64,000 nt of DNA from Pseudomonas sp. GD03858 (GCF_029840925.1 NZ_JAOCDM010000009.1:1-64000); one strand, 5' to 3'. Shown: positions 7,952 to 17,346, counted from the stretch's first letter. Numbers and translations are program-made. Notes: a model not told the origin generated them from the letters alone.

Positions 7952-8712
7952 GGGGGCAGCTGGCGATCCAGCCAGGCGGACTTGGTCAGCGGTTCGCGAC
8001 CCTGTGCCAGCAGGGTGTGCAAGGTGTCGAGCCAGTAGTTGCGTGCGCTGGCATGGCGCATGTCCACCGGGTGTAGCCCCAGGCGCAGGGTGTCGGCCTC
8101 GTGCCAGCGTCGACATTGCCACTCGCTGACGACTCTCGACAAGCCGCGGCGCCAGGCGCTGCGCGCGCTCCACACCAGGCCGGGGGCGGCGACGGCGGTG
8201 AAGTCCGGCAGGCGATACAGGTGCTGGGGCGTGCTGGTGTAGCGCAGCGGCAGTTGGCGAAGCGCTTGGCGCGTGCCGTCGCTCATCAGCCAGGCTGGGG
8301 CGACGAAGCCCGCCACTGGCCAGCCTTGCTGCGCGAACAGCGCCAGCCCGGCCTCCAGCCGTTGCCGCGCGCTGGCCTGGTCGAGCCCGTAGAACTCGCC
8401 TTCGTGGGTATACAGGCGGCGCATGAAGTATTCGGCCGGCCCGCGAGGTGTCGGGCCGTCGTCAGCATGGTAGTAACCGTGCAGGGCCAGCTCGTCGCCG
8501 CAGGCCAGGCGTCGCTCGAGCAGGCGACAGAAAGTCGGTGAGCGTTGCAACGCGTTGCGGTGATGGAAATCCGGCACCACCAGCCAGGTCATCGGCACGC
8601 CGCCCAGCGCATCGATGGCCTGCACGAAGGGCTGGTAGTCCGGCCAGGTTTCCGGCGCGACATCGTGCAGCACCAGCATCAGGCTGCGTGGGCCGCGATG
8701 CAGGTCAGCCAT
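7948..8712 (-). CDS. Polysaccharide-deacetylase-like protein (DUF2334 type)
   Basis: 254 residues. The NodB-like fold is indicated by LMLVLHDVAPETWPDY (metal-binding Asp near residue 15) and ELALHGYYHADDG (HxxxH metal ligands, about 80-90), followed by GFVAPAW and a late LGLHPVD. These match the DUF2334 branch of carbohydrate esterase family 4. It would remove acetyl groups from a sugar or glycolipid. The ATG at 8712 lies inside the end of the glycosyltransferase gene (8-bp overlap). Longer in-frame starts would lie wholly within that gene and are rejected. Confidence 0.82.
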   Translation of the reverse strand: MADLHRGPRSLMLVLHDVAPETWPDYQPFVQAIDALGGVPMTWLVVPDFHHRNALQRSPTFCRLLERRLACGDELALHGYYHADDGPTPRGPAEYFMRRLYTHEGEFYGLDQASARQRLEAGLALFAQQGWPVAGFVAPAWLMSDGTRQALRQLPLRYTSTPQHLYRLPDFTAVAAPGLVWSARSAWRRGLSRVVSEWQCRRWHEADTLRLGLHPVDMRHASARNYWLDTLHTLLAQGREPLTKSAWLDRQLPP

Positions 8713-9826
8713 GGGCGCGCGCCCAGGGCTGGTGACCGAGCACCGCCTGGTAATGCACGAGCAGGCCGTTGACCACGGTATCCCAGCTGTAGTGGCGCTC
8801 GACATGGCGACGGGCCTGGACACCGAGCGAACGTACGCCGGCCTCGAACACTTCGCGAACCGCTGCGGCCATGGCCGGGCTGTCATTGGCTCGGCACAGG
8901 CGACCGCATTGTTCGCCGACGATTTCGCCGAAGGCCCCGGCGCGCACCGCCACTACGGGCGTGGCGCTGGCCATGGCTTCGAGAATGACCAGGCCGAAGG
9001 TTTCCTGATCTCCGGCATGCACCAGCAGGTCGGCGCTGGCGAGCAGACGGGCTACTTCCTGAGGCGGGCAGAAATGATCGATCACGCTGACGTTGTCCGG
9101 CACATTGGCCGGCATGTTGGACCCCACCAGCAGCAGGTGATAGTGGCGGCCCAGGATGCGCATGCAGTCGAGCAGCACCGGCAGGTTCTTCTCGCGCGAG
9201 CCGCGCCCGGCGAAGACCAGCAGACGGCTGGTGTCGGCGATGCCCAGTTGCGCGCGCAGGCCGGGGTCGCGGCGTTCGGGGTGGAACAGTCCCAGGTCGA
9301 CGCCCAGGCGCTGTACGTGGACATTGGCGACACCGAGCCTGCGCAGCTTGTCGGCCATCGCCTGGCTGGGCGCCAGGACCCGGTCGAAATGGCCGTACAG
9401 TTTGCTGACGTAAGCCTCGACATTAGGGGTGAACCAGTGGCCCATGCGGTTGCTCACCAGCAGTGGCAGGTCGGAGTGGTAGAAACCGATCACCGGGACG
9501 TCGAGCTTGCGCCGTGCCTCCAGCGCGGCCCAGGCGGTGAGGTAGGGGTCACCCACCTCGATCAGGTCGGGCCGCAGCCCCCGCAGCACGTTGCACCAGG
9601 GCGCCAGGCGCACTGGGAAGCGGTAGCCGTTGCCGAATGGCAGGGGTGGGGCGGGAACGTGGTAGATGCCATCGGTATGGCTGGCGCTGGCGCCGGGGAT
9701 CAGCAGGCTGTGGCGAACGCCGGGCATGGCGTCGAGGCGGCGGTGTTTGGCATCAAGATAGGTTCGCACGCCGCCGCTGGCCGGGGCGTAGAACATGGTG
9801 ATGTCGGCGATGTGCACGATCAGCAT
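8705..9826 (-). CDS. Glycosyltransferase family 4
   Basis: 373 residues with the two-Rossmann GT-B layout. The N-terminal part has ADITMFYAPASGGVRTYLDAKHRRL. The C-terminal donor-binding half has VFAGRGSREKNLPVLLDCMRIL and HAGDQETFGLVILEAMASATPVVAV, which contains the E-x7-E motif of retaining GT4 enzymes. First gene of the operon GT, deacetylase, flippase. GGAGG sits almost against the ATG, so the GTG three codons on (at 9817) with better spacing is a real alternative. Upstream in-frame codons run into the heptamer array and are not credible. Confidence 0.88.
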   Translation of the reverse strand: MLIVHIADITMFYAPASGGVRTYLDAKHRRLDAMPGVRHSLLIPGASASHTDGIYHVPAPPLPFGNGYRFPVRLAPWCNVLRGLRPDLIEVGDPYLTAWAALEARRKLDVPVIGFYHSDLPLLVSNRMGHWFTPNVEAYVSKLYGHFDRVLAPSQAMADKLRRLGVANVHVQRLGVDLGLFHPERRDPGLRAQLGIADTSRLLVFAGRGSREKNLPVLLDCMRILGRHYHLLLVGSNMPANVPDNVSVIDHFCPPQEVARLLASADLLVHAGDQETFGLVILEAMASATPVVAVRAGAFGEIVGEQCGRLCRANDSPAMAAAVREVFEAGVRSLGVQARRHVERHYSWDTVVNGLLVHYQAVLGHQPWARAHG

Positions 9827-9933
9827 CCCTCCGGGATCGTCCTCGGGTGTGCCATCGGCGGAGAATGAGCCGCCGATGACGCGCCTGAGGGTTGACCTAC
9901 CTGAAGGATAGTTTGTTCGATCGGGTTGGGGGG

Positions 9934-10084
9934 GCTGCAAGCCGCAAGCTGCAGCCGCAAGCTGCAAGCTGCAGCCGCAAGCTGCAAGCTGCAAGCTGCA
10001 AGCTGCAAGCTGCAAGTAAAGGCAAGAGCGTGCGGCCCTGTTTTTACTTGTAGCTTGTAGCTTGTAGCTTGCAGCTTGCAGCTA
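9934..10084. repeat. Heptanucleotide repeat array 2 (inverted) abutting the chemoreceptor stop codon
   Basis: The left arm (9934-10015) is twelve GCTGCAA / GCCGCAA units, two of them one base short, ending CAAGTAAA. The right arm (10043-10084) starts TTTACTTG and has three TTGTAGC and two TTGCAGC units. The CAAGTAAA/TTTACTTG core is a perfect inverted repeat around a 22-base loop. The last unit contains the TAG stop (CTA, 10082-10084) of the chemoreceptor. It may act as its 3' hairpin. Same unit family as 2661-2798. Confidence 0.9.
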
Positions 10085-11956
10085 GATGCGGAAGCTGCCG
10101 ACCAGCTGCTTGAGGCGTCCGGCCTGCTGCTCGAGGTCCGAGCAGGCACGCAGGGTGGCCTGCAGGTTCTCGACGCCTTCCTGGTTGAGCATGTTGATCT
10201 CGTTGATGTCCATGTTGATCGAGTCGACCACGGCGGTCTGCTCTTCGGTGGCGGTGGCCACCGACTGGTTCATGCCATCGATCTCGCCGATGCGCTGGGT
10301 GACGCTGCCCAGGCGCTCGCCCGCCTGGTTGGCGATCTCCCGGCTGTCCTGGCTGTGGCGCTGGCTCTGGCCCATGGTCTCGACCGATTCGCGGGCACCG
10401 ACCTGCAATTCCTCGATCATGGTCTGCACCTGTTGCGCCGATTCCTGGGTGCGGTGCGCCAGGTTGCGCACTTCATCGGCAACCACGGCGAAACCACGCC
10501 CGGCCTCGCCGGCGCGGGCTGCCTCGATGGCGGCGTTGAGCGCCAGCAGGTTGGTCTGCTGGGAAATGCTGGTGATCACCTCGAGGATCTGGCCGATGTT
10601 GACGGTCTTGTTGTTGAGGGTCTCGATGTGCGCGCTGGAGTCGACGATCAGGTCCGACAGGCGATTCATCGCGTCGATGTTGCGCTGCACCACCTGCTGA
10701 CCTTCTTCGGCCAGCAGGCGGGCGGAGCTGGCATGCTGCGAAGCCTGGGCAGCGTTGCCGGCGATTTCCTGGGCGGCGGCGCCGAGCTGGTTGATGGCCG
10801 CGGCGACGCTGTTGGTGCGATTGGACTGCTCGTCGGAGTTGCTCATCGACGAATTCGAGGCACTGATCACCCGCAGCGCCACCTCGTTGACCTGCTCGGT
10901 GGCCGAGGACACCTCGCGGATCGAACCGTGGATGCGCTCGACGAAGCGGTTGAAGGCGGTGCCAAGGATGCCGAACTCGTCGTGGTTGTGGATCTGCAGA
11001 CGGCGGGTCAGGTCACCTTCGCCCTCGGCGATGTTCTCCATGGCGCGGGTCATGGTGTGCAGCGGTTGCAGCAACACGCGAATCAGCAGGCCGAGCAGGG
11101 CGATGATGATCACCACCGCCACCAGCGTGGCGATCACCGCCGAGGTGCGGAAGGTGCTGAGCATCGAGAAGGCCTTGTCCTTGTCCACCGACAGGCCGAT
11201 GTACCAGTTGGCCGAGGGCAGCCCCTTGACCGGGGTGAAGGTGACCAGGCGGGTCTGGCCGTCGAGCTCGACTTCGGTCAGCTCGCGGGTCAGTTTCGGT
11301 GTGTTCTGTGGGAACAGGTCCGACAGGGACTTCATCACCAGGTTCTTGTCTGGATGCACCAGGACCTTGCCCTGGTCGTTGACCAGGAAGGCGTAGCCCA
11401 TGCCGCCGAAGTTCAGCGAGTTGATGATGTCCACCAGGCCGTCGAGGGCCAGGTCGCCGCCGACCACGCCCACCGAGCGCGAGGCGGTGCTGATGATCGA
11501 GATGACCATCTTGTTGGTGGCCATGTCGATGTAGGGCTCGGTGAGGATCGGCCCGCTGGCGTTCAGCCCGTCCTTGTACCAAGGCCGTACGCGGGGGTCG
11601 TAGCCATCGGGCATCTTGGTGTCCGGACGCACGGTGAAGGTGCCGTCGGGCTGGCCCAGATAGATGGTGAGGAAGCTCGAGGTCAGGGCGTTCTGGCCGA
11701 GCAGGGTGCCGGTGTTCTGTGGGTACTGGGCCAGGTTCTGGGCGACGTTCTCGACCAGCTTGATCCGCCCTTCGAACAGGTTGCGGATATTGGTGGAGGT
11801 GGAGTCACCCATCTCGGCCAGATAGTTTTCCAGGTCCGCGCGAATGGCATTACGCTGGAGGTAGTCGTTGTAGAGGGTGAACAGACTGAAGGCGAGGATC
11901 ACGATCAGTGATGCCGCCAGTAGAATCTTGTGGCTGAAACGAAGGCTTTTATTCAT
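10082..11956 (-). CDS. mcpG: Methyl-accepting chemotaxis protein, dCache sensor, McpG-like
   Basis: 624 residues. TM1 is near residues 10-30 ([19 protein letters not shown]). The periplasmic double-Cache domain (about 35-275) carries [28 protein letters not shown] and [16 protein letters not shown], the pattern of amine/amino-acid-binding dCache receptors. TM2 follows ([23 protein letters not shown]), then HAMP, then the signalling domain with the conserved hairpin tip ([26 protein letters not shown]). Gene order around it matches the locus of P. putida McpG, a GABA receptor, so GABA sensing is an inference. The start ATG lacks a clear Shine-Dalgarno site; one 45 bases upstream is possible. 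Confidence 0.9.
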   Translation of the reverse strand: MNKSLRFSHKILLAASLIVILAFSLFTLYNDYLQRNAIRADLENYLAEMGDSTSTNIRNLFEGRIKLVENVAQNLAQYPQNTGTLLGQNALTSSFLTIYLGQPDGTFTVRPDTKMPDGYDPRVRPWYKDGLNASGPILTEPYIDMATNKMVISIISTASRSVGVVGGDLALDGLVDIINSLNFGGMGYAFLVNDQGKVLVHPDKNLVMKSLSDLFPQNTPKLTRELTEVELDGQTRLVTFTPVKGLPSANWYIGLSVDKDKAFSMLSTFRTSAVIATLVAVVIIIALLGLLIRVLLQPLHTMTRAMENIAEGEGDLTRRLQIHNHDEFGILGTAFNRFVERIHGSIREVSSATEQVNEVALRVISASNSSMSNSDEQSNRTNSVAAAINQLGAAAQEIAGNAAQASQHASSARLLAEEGQQVVQRNIDAMNRLSDLIVDSSAHIETLNNKTVNIGQILEVITSISQQTNLLALNAAIEAARAGEAGRGFAVVADEVRNLAHRTQESAQQVQTMIEELQVGARESVETMGQSQRHSQDSREIANQAGERLGSVTQRIGEIDGMNQSVATATEEQTAVVDSINMDINEINMLNQEGVENLQATLRACSDLEQQAGRLKQLVGSFRI

Positions 11957-12131
11957 AACGTGATCGTGTCCGCTAAGGTTTTTATCGGGTCGTTCGCACA
12001 AAGCACGGCGGGAAAACAGTGCAACAATTCCCGTGGGTCCTTTTCGGGGTGTTCCTGTCTTTCTTTCTGGGAAGAATCATTTTGAAATATCGGCCGTTCA
12101 GTGGCAGAACTTGAGCAGGGGACAAAGCAAT

Positions 12132-13607
12132 ATGTCGGATTCCTTACGAATGGTCATAGGCGCAGGTCCGGATGGCCAGCCGGTATCCCAGGCCATGCGC
12201 CTGGCCAATCGCCATGGATTGGTGGCAGGTGCCACTGGTACGGGCAAGACCGTCACCTTGCAGCATCTGACCGAGCTGTTCAGCGATGCCGGCGTGGCGG
12301 TGTTCGCCGCGGACGTGAAGGGTGACCTGTGCGGCCTTGGCGCTGCCGGCGCGCCCCAGGGCAAGGTGGCCGAACGCATCGCCGGTATGCCCTGGCTGAA
12401 CCACAGGCCTCAGGCCTATCCGGTGAGCTTGTGGGATATCGCCGGGCAGTCGGGGCATCCGCTGCGTACCACCTTGAGCGAAATGGGCCCGCTGTTGCTG
12501 GGCAACCTGCTCGAACTCACCGACAGCCAGCAGGCGGCCTTGTATGCCGCCTTCAAGGTGGCTGACCGGGAAGGCCTGCTGCTGCTCGATCTCAAGGACC
12601 TCAAGGCGCTGCTCGCGCATCTGAAGGACAACCCGCAGTTGCTCGGCGAGGACAGCGCGCTGATGACCAGCGCCTCGACCCAGGCCCTGCTGCGCCGCCT
12701 GGCGACGCTGGAGCAACAGGGGGCCGAGGCACTGTTCGGCGAGCCGGCGCTGCAACTGGAGGACCTGCTGCGCCCGGACAGCGATGGGCGTGGGCGCATC
12801 CACCTGCTGGACGCCAGTCGCCTGGTGCACGACGCGCCCAAGGTCTATGCGACCTTCCTGCTGTGGCTGCTGGCCGAGCTGTTCGAGCAGTTGCCCGAGC
12901 GCGGCGATGCCGACAAGCCCGTGCTGGCGCTGTTCTTCGATGAAGCGCACCTGCTGTTCAATGGCACGCCCAAGGCGTTGCAGGATCGCCTGGAACAGGT
13001 GGTGCGGCTGATCCGCTCCAAGGGCGTGGGGGTTTACTTCGTGACCCAGTCGCCGGGCGACCTGCCCGACGCGGTGCTGGCGCAGCTGGGGCTGCGGATC
13101 CAGCACGGACTGCGGGCGTTCACCGCCAAGGAGCAGAAGTCGTTGCGCGCGGTGGCCGATGGCTTCCGCCCGAACCCGGCGTTCGACAGCCTGGCCGTGC
13201 TGACTGAGCTGGGCATTGGCGAGGCATTGGTTGGCACGCTGGAGGAGAAGGGCACGCCGGCCATGGTCCAGCGGGTACTGATCGCACCGCCACAGTCGCG
13301 GATCGGTCCGTTGACGGCGAGCGAACGTGCCGCGCTGATCACGGATTCCCCGCTGGCGGGTCGCTACGACAAGCCGATCGATCGCGAGTCGGCCTATGAG
13401 CTGCTGACCCAGCGCAAGGGTGAGCCGGTCGAGCCCGTGCCCCAGTCCAAGGCCGATGACGACAGTTTCGCCGACAAGGCTGGGGAGTTCCTGCAGAGCG
13501 CGGCGGGACAGGCGATCAAGTCGGCGGTGCGCCAGGCGGCCAATCAGCTTGGGCGGCAATTGGTGCGCGGGTTGATGGGCTCGTTGCTGGGCGGCAAGAA
13601 GCGCTAG
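12132..13607 (+). CDS. HerA/YjgR-like P-loop ATPase (DUF853)
   Basis: 491 residues. Walker A GATGTGKTVTLQ (about residues 37-48) and Walker B VLALFFDEAHLLF (about 262-274) are followed by RLIRSKGVGVYFVTQSP, the sensor-type segment of HerA/FtsK-superfamily ATPases. The C-terminal tail (KAGEFLQSAAGQAIKSAVRQAANQLGRQLVRGLMGSLLGGKKR) is amphipathic and basic. YjgR homologues are widespread in proteobacteria, with no settled role beyond a presumed DNA-translocase or helicase. The ATG at 12132 follows AGGGGAC. It is a single gene, flanked downstream by a REP pair and terminator. Confidence 0.88.
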   Translation: MSDSLRMVIGAGPDGQPVSQAMRLANRHGLVAGATGTGKTVTLQHLTELFSDAGVAVFAADVKGDLCGLGAAGAPQGKVAERIAGMPWLNHRPQAYPVSLWDIAGQSGHPLRTTLSEMGPLLLGNLLELTDSQQAALYAAFKVADREGLLLLDLKDLKALLAHLKDNPQLLGEDSALMTSASTQALLRRLATLEQQGAEALFGEPALQLEDLLRPDSDGRGRIHLLDASRLVHDAPKVYATFLLWLLAELFEQLPERGDADKPVLALFFDEAHLLFNGTPKALQDRLEQVVRLIRSKGVGVYFVTQSPGDLPDAVLAQLGLRIQHGLRAFTAKEQKSLRAVADGFRPNPAFDSLAVLTELGIGEALVGTLEEKGTPAMVQRVLIAPPQSRIGPLTASERAALITDSPLAGRYDKPIDRESAYELLTQRKGEPVEPVPQSKADDDSFADKAGEFLQSAAGQAIKSAVRQAANQLGRQLVRGLMGSLLGGKKR

Positions 13608-13611
13608 GTCT

Positions 13612-13683
13612 TTCGCGGGTAAACCCGCTCCCACAGGCCCTTGAGCCTGGCTCCTGGCCTGTGGGAGCGGGTTTACCCGCGAA
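13612..13683. repeat. REP pair (facing copies)
   Basis: TTCGCGGGTAAACCCGCTCC...ACAGG and its inverse, 26 bp each, separated by 20 bp (13612-13637 and 13658-13683). It is the major REP subtype of this chromosome, placed between convergent genes. Confidence 0.9.
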
Positions 13684-13705
13684 TGGGGCGGTACAGGCAG
13701 ACACG

Positions 13706-13731
13706 AAAAAGGCGCCCGAAGGCGCCTTTTT
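13706..13731. terminator. Bidirectional intrinsic terminator
   Basis: AAAAAGGCGCC-CGAA-GGCGCCTTTTT, a perfect stem with a tetraloop between the HerA-like gene and the phosphate transporter gene. Confidence 0.92.
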
Positions 13732-13749
13732 CAATCCCGCGAAAGGGGA

Positions 13750-15222
13750 TCAGCCAATGGCCTTGGACGCCAGCCAGAACAGGCCGGCCGCCAGGCTCAT
13801 CGAGGCTGGCAGGGTGAGTACCCAGGCCAGCAGGATGGTCTTCACGGTACCGCCTTGCAGGCCGCTCTTGTTGGCGACCATGGTGCCGGCCACGCCCGAG
13901 GACAGGACATGGGTGGTGGACACGGGCAGGCTGAACACGTTGGCCATGCCGATCGCGCACGCCGCGGTGATCTGCGCCGACATGCCCTGGGCGTAGGTCA
14001 TGCCTTGCTTGCCGATCTTCTCGCCAACGGTCAGCACCACGCGCTTCCAGCCGACCATGGTGCCCAGGCCCAAGGCCAGGGCGACGGCGACGATCACCCA
14101 GAACGGGGCGTACTCGGTGGTGGCGGTCAGGTCCTTGCGCAGCTTCTCCAGGTCGGCCTTTTCACGGGCCTCCAGGCCTGGCAGCTTGCCGACCTTCTTC
14201 GCCGTGTCGTCCAGGCACAGCAGGTAGCGGCGGACTTCGACGCGCTTCTCGGCGCTCAGCGCACGGTAGTCGGTCACGCCGGCGAGCGAGGACTGCAGCG
14301 CGGCGATGGTCGGCTCGGTCTGCTGCGGGTTGCAACTGAACTGCTCGGGCAGGTCGCTCGCCTGGGCCTTGCCCAGCGCCAGGAACTCGCCGAGGGTCGC
14401 GGCGTTGCGCTGGTAGAACTGGCTCAGGTGCAGGGTGGCGTCACGGGTACGCTCGATCTGGTAGGTGGTGCTGTTCAGGTCGAGCACGAACTTGGCCGGG
14501 ACGATACCGATCAGCACCAGCATGATCAGGCCGATGCCTTTCTGGCCATCGTTGGAACCGTGCACGAAGCTCACGCCCATGGCCGAGATCACCAGCACCA
14601 GGCGGTTCCAGAACGGCGGGTGCTTCTTGTCGTCGAGCTTGCGACGCTGATCCGGGGTCTTGTGCATCTTCGACAGCGGGCGCCACCATTTCAGGCCGAT
14701 CAGCACCAGGGCCGCCACGGCGAAACCGGCCATCGGCGAGAGCACCAGCGACATGGCGATGTCGATCGCCTTCTGCCAGTTGACGCCGTCACCCAGCGGA
14801 ATGTCGCTGAGCAGGGCATTGGCCAGGCCCACGCCCAGAATAGAGCCGATCAGGGTGTGCGAGCTGGAGGCCGGGATGCCGAAGTACCAGGTGCCCAGGT
14901 TCCAGGTGATGGCCGCGGCCAGCAACGAGAAGACCATGGCCAGGCCGTGTCCGGTGTTCACATTGATCAGCAGTTCCACCGGCAACAGGTGGACGATGGC
15001 ATAGGCCACCCCGACACCGCCGAGCAGCACTCCGAGGAAATTGAACACACCGGAGAAGAACACGGCCAGGTGCGGCGGCATGGCTTTGGTATAGATGACG
15101 GTGGCTACCGCGTTGGCGGTGTCATGAAAGCCATTGATGAACTCGAATGCGAGCACGAAGGTCAGAGCGAGCGTCAGGCTCACGACAACCCAGGCATCCA
15201 GTCCGCTGAATAAATCGATCAT
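13750..15222 (-). CDS. pit: Low-affinity inorganic phosphate transporter, PiT family
   Basis: 490 residues. The PiT signature GFHDTANAVATVIYT is at residues 31-45, and the second repeat motif VHGSNDGQKGIG is in the middle. About ten membrane segments flank a large central loop (about 270-350) with Cys residues. The family symports metal-phosphate complexes with protons in the inner membrane. The GIPASSSHT and LPVSTTHVL segments are the paired re-entrant signatures. Monocistronic. The start has only a weak ribosome site, but the frame has no better one. Confidence 0.93.
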   Translation of the reverse strand: MIDLFSGLDAWVVVSLTLALTFVLAFEFINGFHDTANAVATVIYTKAMPPHLAVFFSGVFNFLGVLLGGVGVAYAIVHLLPVELLINVNTGHGLAMVFSLLAAAITWNLGTWYFGIPASSSHTLIGSILGVGLANALLSDIPLGDGVNWQKAIDIAMSLVLSPMAGFAVAALVLIGLKWWRPLSKMHKTPDQRRKLDDKKHPPFWNRLVLVISAMGVSFVHGSNDGQKGIGLIMLVLIGIVPAKFVLDLNSTTYQIERTRDATLHLSQFYQRNAATLGEFLALGKAQASDLPEQFSCNPQQTEPTIAALQSSLAGVTDYRALSAEKRVEVRRYLLCLDDTAKKVGKLPGLEAREKADLEKLRKDLTATTEYAPFWVIVAVALALGLGTMVGWKRVVLTVGEKIGKQGMTYAQGMSAQITAACAIGMANVFSLPVSTTHVLSSGVAGTMVANKSGLQGGTVKTILLAWVLTLPASMSLAAGLFWLASKAIG

Positions 15223-15531
15223 GAAGGTTTTCTGGCGGTCTTAGGGGGGGCGGATTATGCCAGAAAACCATGGCAATCGATGCACCTGCCGCAGACCGAT
15301 GGCAGCCCAGCATCTGCCAGCCCGGCGCCGATGGCAGCGTGAAAACAGAGAAAAGTCATCGCAAAATGTCGTTAATTTTCTTGAAAAACAACGATTTGTG
15401 CGAGTTCTCAATGCTCGGCTGCGATTCAAACGCTCGTATGAAATTTGTGTGATTCCATTTCATCCGTAGCAATTTGACCAGGGCTCCGTCGGTTCCTGGC
15501 AGCGACGAGCGAGCGGCGGGACCGATTCGAC
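15223..15531. other. Gene-free interval upstream of the phosphate transporter
   Basis: About 310 bp between the transporter start and the end of a small gene on the same strand. 15340-15470 is moderately AT-rich and probably holds the transporter promoter. I see no convincing ORF, PHO box, terminator or REP element. Confidence 0.4.
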
Positions 15532-15732
15532 TCAGGTCTCGTCGGCGCGCAGGTCCTTCTCCATCTTCTCCAGTTCCTGGGCAAACGCCTGGTCGAGGAG
15601 GCTGGCGCGCTTACGCCAGGGTTTGCGTTCGGGTTCGGGTTGAGCGGCGTAGGTGGTGACTTCACCACCGTAAACATCCTTGTAACGTTCAGCCTGGCGC
15701 TCAAGTTCTGCGCGCAGTTCTTCTTTCGTCAC
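15532..15732 (-). CDS. Small conserved-type hypothetical protein
   Basis: 66 residues from a GTG start: [48 protein letters not shown]... Strongly charged and helical, with no membrane segment or known motif. Codon use is normal for the genome. AGGT lies upstream of GTG. It occupies the position of a small hypothetical gene between the phosphate transporter and pcaR in related P. putida genomes. Function unknown. Confidence 0.65.
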   Translation of the reverse strand: MTKEELRAELERQAERYKDVYGGEVTTYAAQPEPERKPWRKRASLLDQAFAQELEKMEKDLRADET

Positions 15733-16111
15733 AGTAATACCTGATTGGCGTTAAGTTGAGCGCGGGCTTTGCAAGACACATCATGTGTGTGGATATCCGC
15801 GCGGATATATCGTCGCGATGAATTGACCTGCAAGTGTCCACGGTCGTTCGAAACCGCACCGGCAAGCCGCGGCCCATGCCATGAGTGGGCAGGCCATGAG
15901 GCGACGAAGGTGTAATGATTGGATCCGCTATACATCTCATGCATCCAACGGGTCGAAGTATAGCAATCGGCAACTGGAAGGCTATGGTTCTTTACCGAAG
16001 ATTGATCAAGACCGTGAAGTTGAGATGAGCGTAGATATCGCTTGGTCCGACGAGTAGATGAGAAGTTCAAGTTTCCCGTGTGAAGGTTCACTGTTAGCTG
16101 TCGGAAATGAA

Positions 16112-16139
16112 AACGGCCTCGCTGGTGGGCGAGGCCGTT
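16112..16139. terminator. Orphan GC-rich hairpin upstream of pcaR
   Basis: Perfect 11-bp arms AACGGCCTCGC / GCGAGGCCGTT around TGGTGG. It is terminator-like, but with only two T after the stem and no annotated gene directly before it on either strand. It could end an unannotated small RNA. Confidence 0.45.
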
Positions 16140-16231
16140 GCCTGGGACTTCTACGGTGGGTACCTGACCAGTCTCTCCAAAGAAGCCACATGTGGCAGGG
16201 GAAAGGTATAAGTAAAAGTGTCAGCGGTCAA

Positions 16232-16265
16232 TTGCGATTATCGGTCGTTCGTTCGATAATCGCAC
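16232..16265. promoter_or_regulatory. PcaR operator upstream of pcaR (two inverted boxes)
   Basis: GTTCGATAATCGCAC (16251-16265) faces an inverted copy TTGCGATTATCGGTC (16232-16246). The 11-bp cores TGCGATTATCG and CGATAATCGCA are perfect inverses with a 10-base spacer. The 15-mer is the PcaR-binding sequence described for P. putida pca promoters. Placement 29 bp before pcaR suggests autoregulation. Confidence 0.8.
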
Positions 16266-16293
16266 AAAGCGACCGATTTTTTGAGGCATGCCC

Positions 16294-17163
16294 ATGAGCG
16301 AAGAAAACCGTGGCCCGCAAGTGACCGAGCCGACGCGCAACACCAGCCCCGCGTTGGCGCCGCCGATCGTGGCGTCGGCGGCCAAACGCATCCAGGCGTT
16401 CACCGGCGACCCGGACTTCATGACTTCGCTGGCCCGTGGCCTGGCGGTGATCCAGGCGTTTCAGGAGCGCAAGCGGCACCTGACCATCGCCCAGATCAGC
16501 CACCGCACGGAAATCCCACGGGCCGCGGTGCGTCGCTGCCTGCATACCCTGATGAAGCTGGGCTACGCGACCACCGACGGGCGCACCTACTCGCTGCTGC
16601 CCAAGGTCCTGACCTTGGGCCATGCGTATCTGTCGTCCACACCGTTGGCGGTATCGGCCCAGCCGTACCTGGATCGCATCAGTGACCAGCTCCACGAGGC
16701 GGCCAACATGGCCACGCTGGAGGGCGACGACATTCTTTATATAGCGCGCTCGGCCACGGTCGAGCGGCTGATCTCGGTCGACCTGTCGGTCGGTGGGCGG
16801 TTACCGGCCTACTGCACCTCCATGGGACGCATCCTGCTGGCGGCGCTGGATGACGCCAGCCTGCACGAATACCTGGACCGCGCGGACCTCAAGGCGCGTA
16901 CCAGCCGCACCCTGCATGACTCGGAATCGCTTTTCGCCTGTATCCAGCAGGTGCGCGAGCAGGGCTGGTGCGTGGTCGATCAGGAGCTGGAGCAGGGGCT
17001 GCGTTCGATCGCCGTGCCGATCTATGACGCCTCCGGGCAGGTGCTGGCGGCGTTGAATGTCAGCACCCATGTCGGTCGGGTCAGCCGTGGCGAGTTGGAG
17101 CAGCGCTTTCTGCCGATCCTGCTCGCGGCCAGCAGAGACCTGTGCCATCAGCTGTTTGGCTGA
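16294..17163 (+). CDS. pcaR: IclR-family regulator of the beta-ketoadipate pathway
   Basis: 289 residues. The N-terminal winged helix (LARGLAVIQAFQERKRHLTIAQISHRTEIPRAAVRRCLHTLMKLGYA, about 45-95) precedes the IclR effector domain (AQPYLDRISDQLHEAANMATLEGDDILYIARS..., with GRILLAAL and LEQGLRSIAVPIYD). PcaR activates pca genes in response to beta-ketoadipate and binds GTTCGATAATCGCAC-type sites. The ATG at 16294 is preferred over 16288 because TTGAGG has better spacing to it. First gene of the pca cluster, with its own operator. Confidence 0.95.
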   Translation: MSEENRGPQVTEPTRNTSPALAPPIVASAAKRIQAFTGDPDFMTSLARGLAVIQAFQERKRHLTIAQISHRTEIPRAAVRRCLHTLMKLGYATTDGRTYSLLPKVLTLGHAYLSSTPLAVSAQPYLDRISDQLHEAANMATLEGDDILYIARSATVERLISVDLSVGGRLPAYCTSMGRILLAALDDASLHEYLDRADLKARTSRTLHDSESLFACIQQVREQGWCVVDQELEQGLRSIAVPIYDASGQVLAALNVSTHVGRVSRGELEQRFLPILLAASRDLCHQLFG

Positions 17164-17331
17164 GCTACGCAGGTGCCACTCATCCCTATGCACAATGCTG
17201 TGGGGGCAACTGTCTTGTGCTGCCTGGCACCGGCTTCGCCGCTGTTCGCGGCTAAACCCGGCCCATAGGGATCGCGCCAGATCGAGGAATCTTTACAAGG
17301 CTGTGCTCCCACAACGGCATGGACGCTTTGT

Positions 17332-17346
17332 GTTCGATAAACGCAC
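17332..17346 (+). promoter_or_regulatory. PcaR box of pcaK
   Basis: GTTCGATAAACGCAC differs at one base from the pcaR and pcaI boxes. Unlike those, its facing second box is poorly conserved (GTGTCGTTCCCG). Confidence 0.75.

Larger units (their letters stand above)
15733..16293. other. Gene-free interval between small hypothetical gene and pcaR
   Basis: About 560 bp without a credible ORF. It contains a perfect 16-bp palindrome ATATCCGC/GCGGATAT (15793-15808) just upstream of the small gene, a strong GC hairpin (16112-16139), and the PcaR operator (16232-16265). The remainder (15850-16100) shows nothing I can identify. Confidence 0.5.

Noticed and set aside
11957..12131. FliA (sigma-28) promoter for the chemoreceptor
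   Set aside because: A CCGATAA string is present upstream on the minus strand, but no TAAA-type -35 lies at the right spacing.
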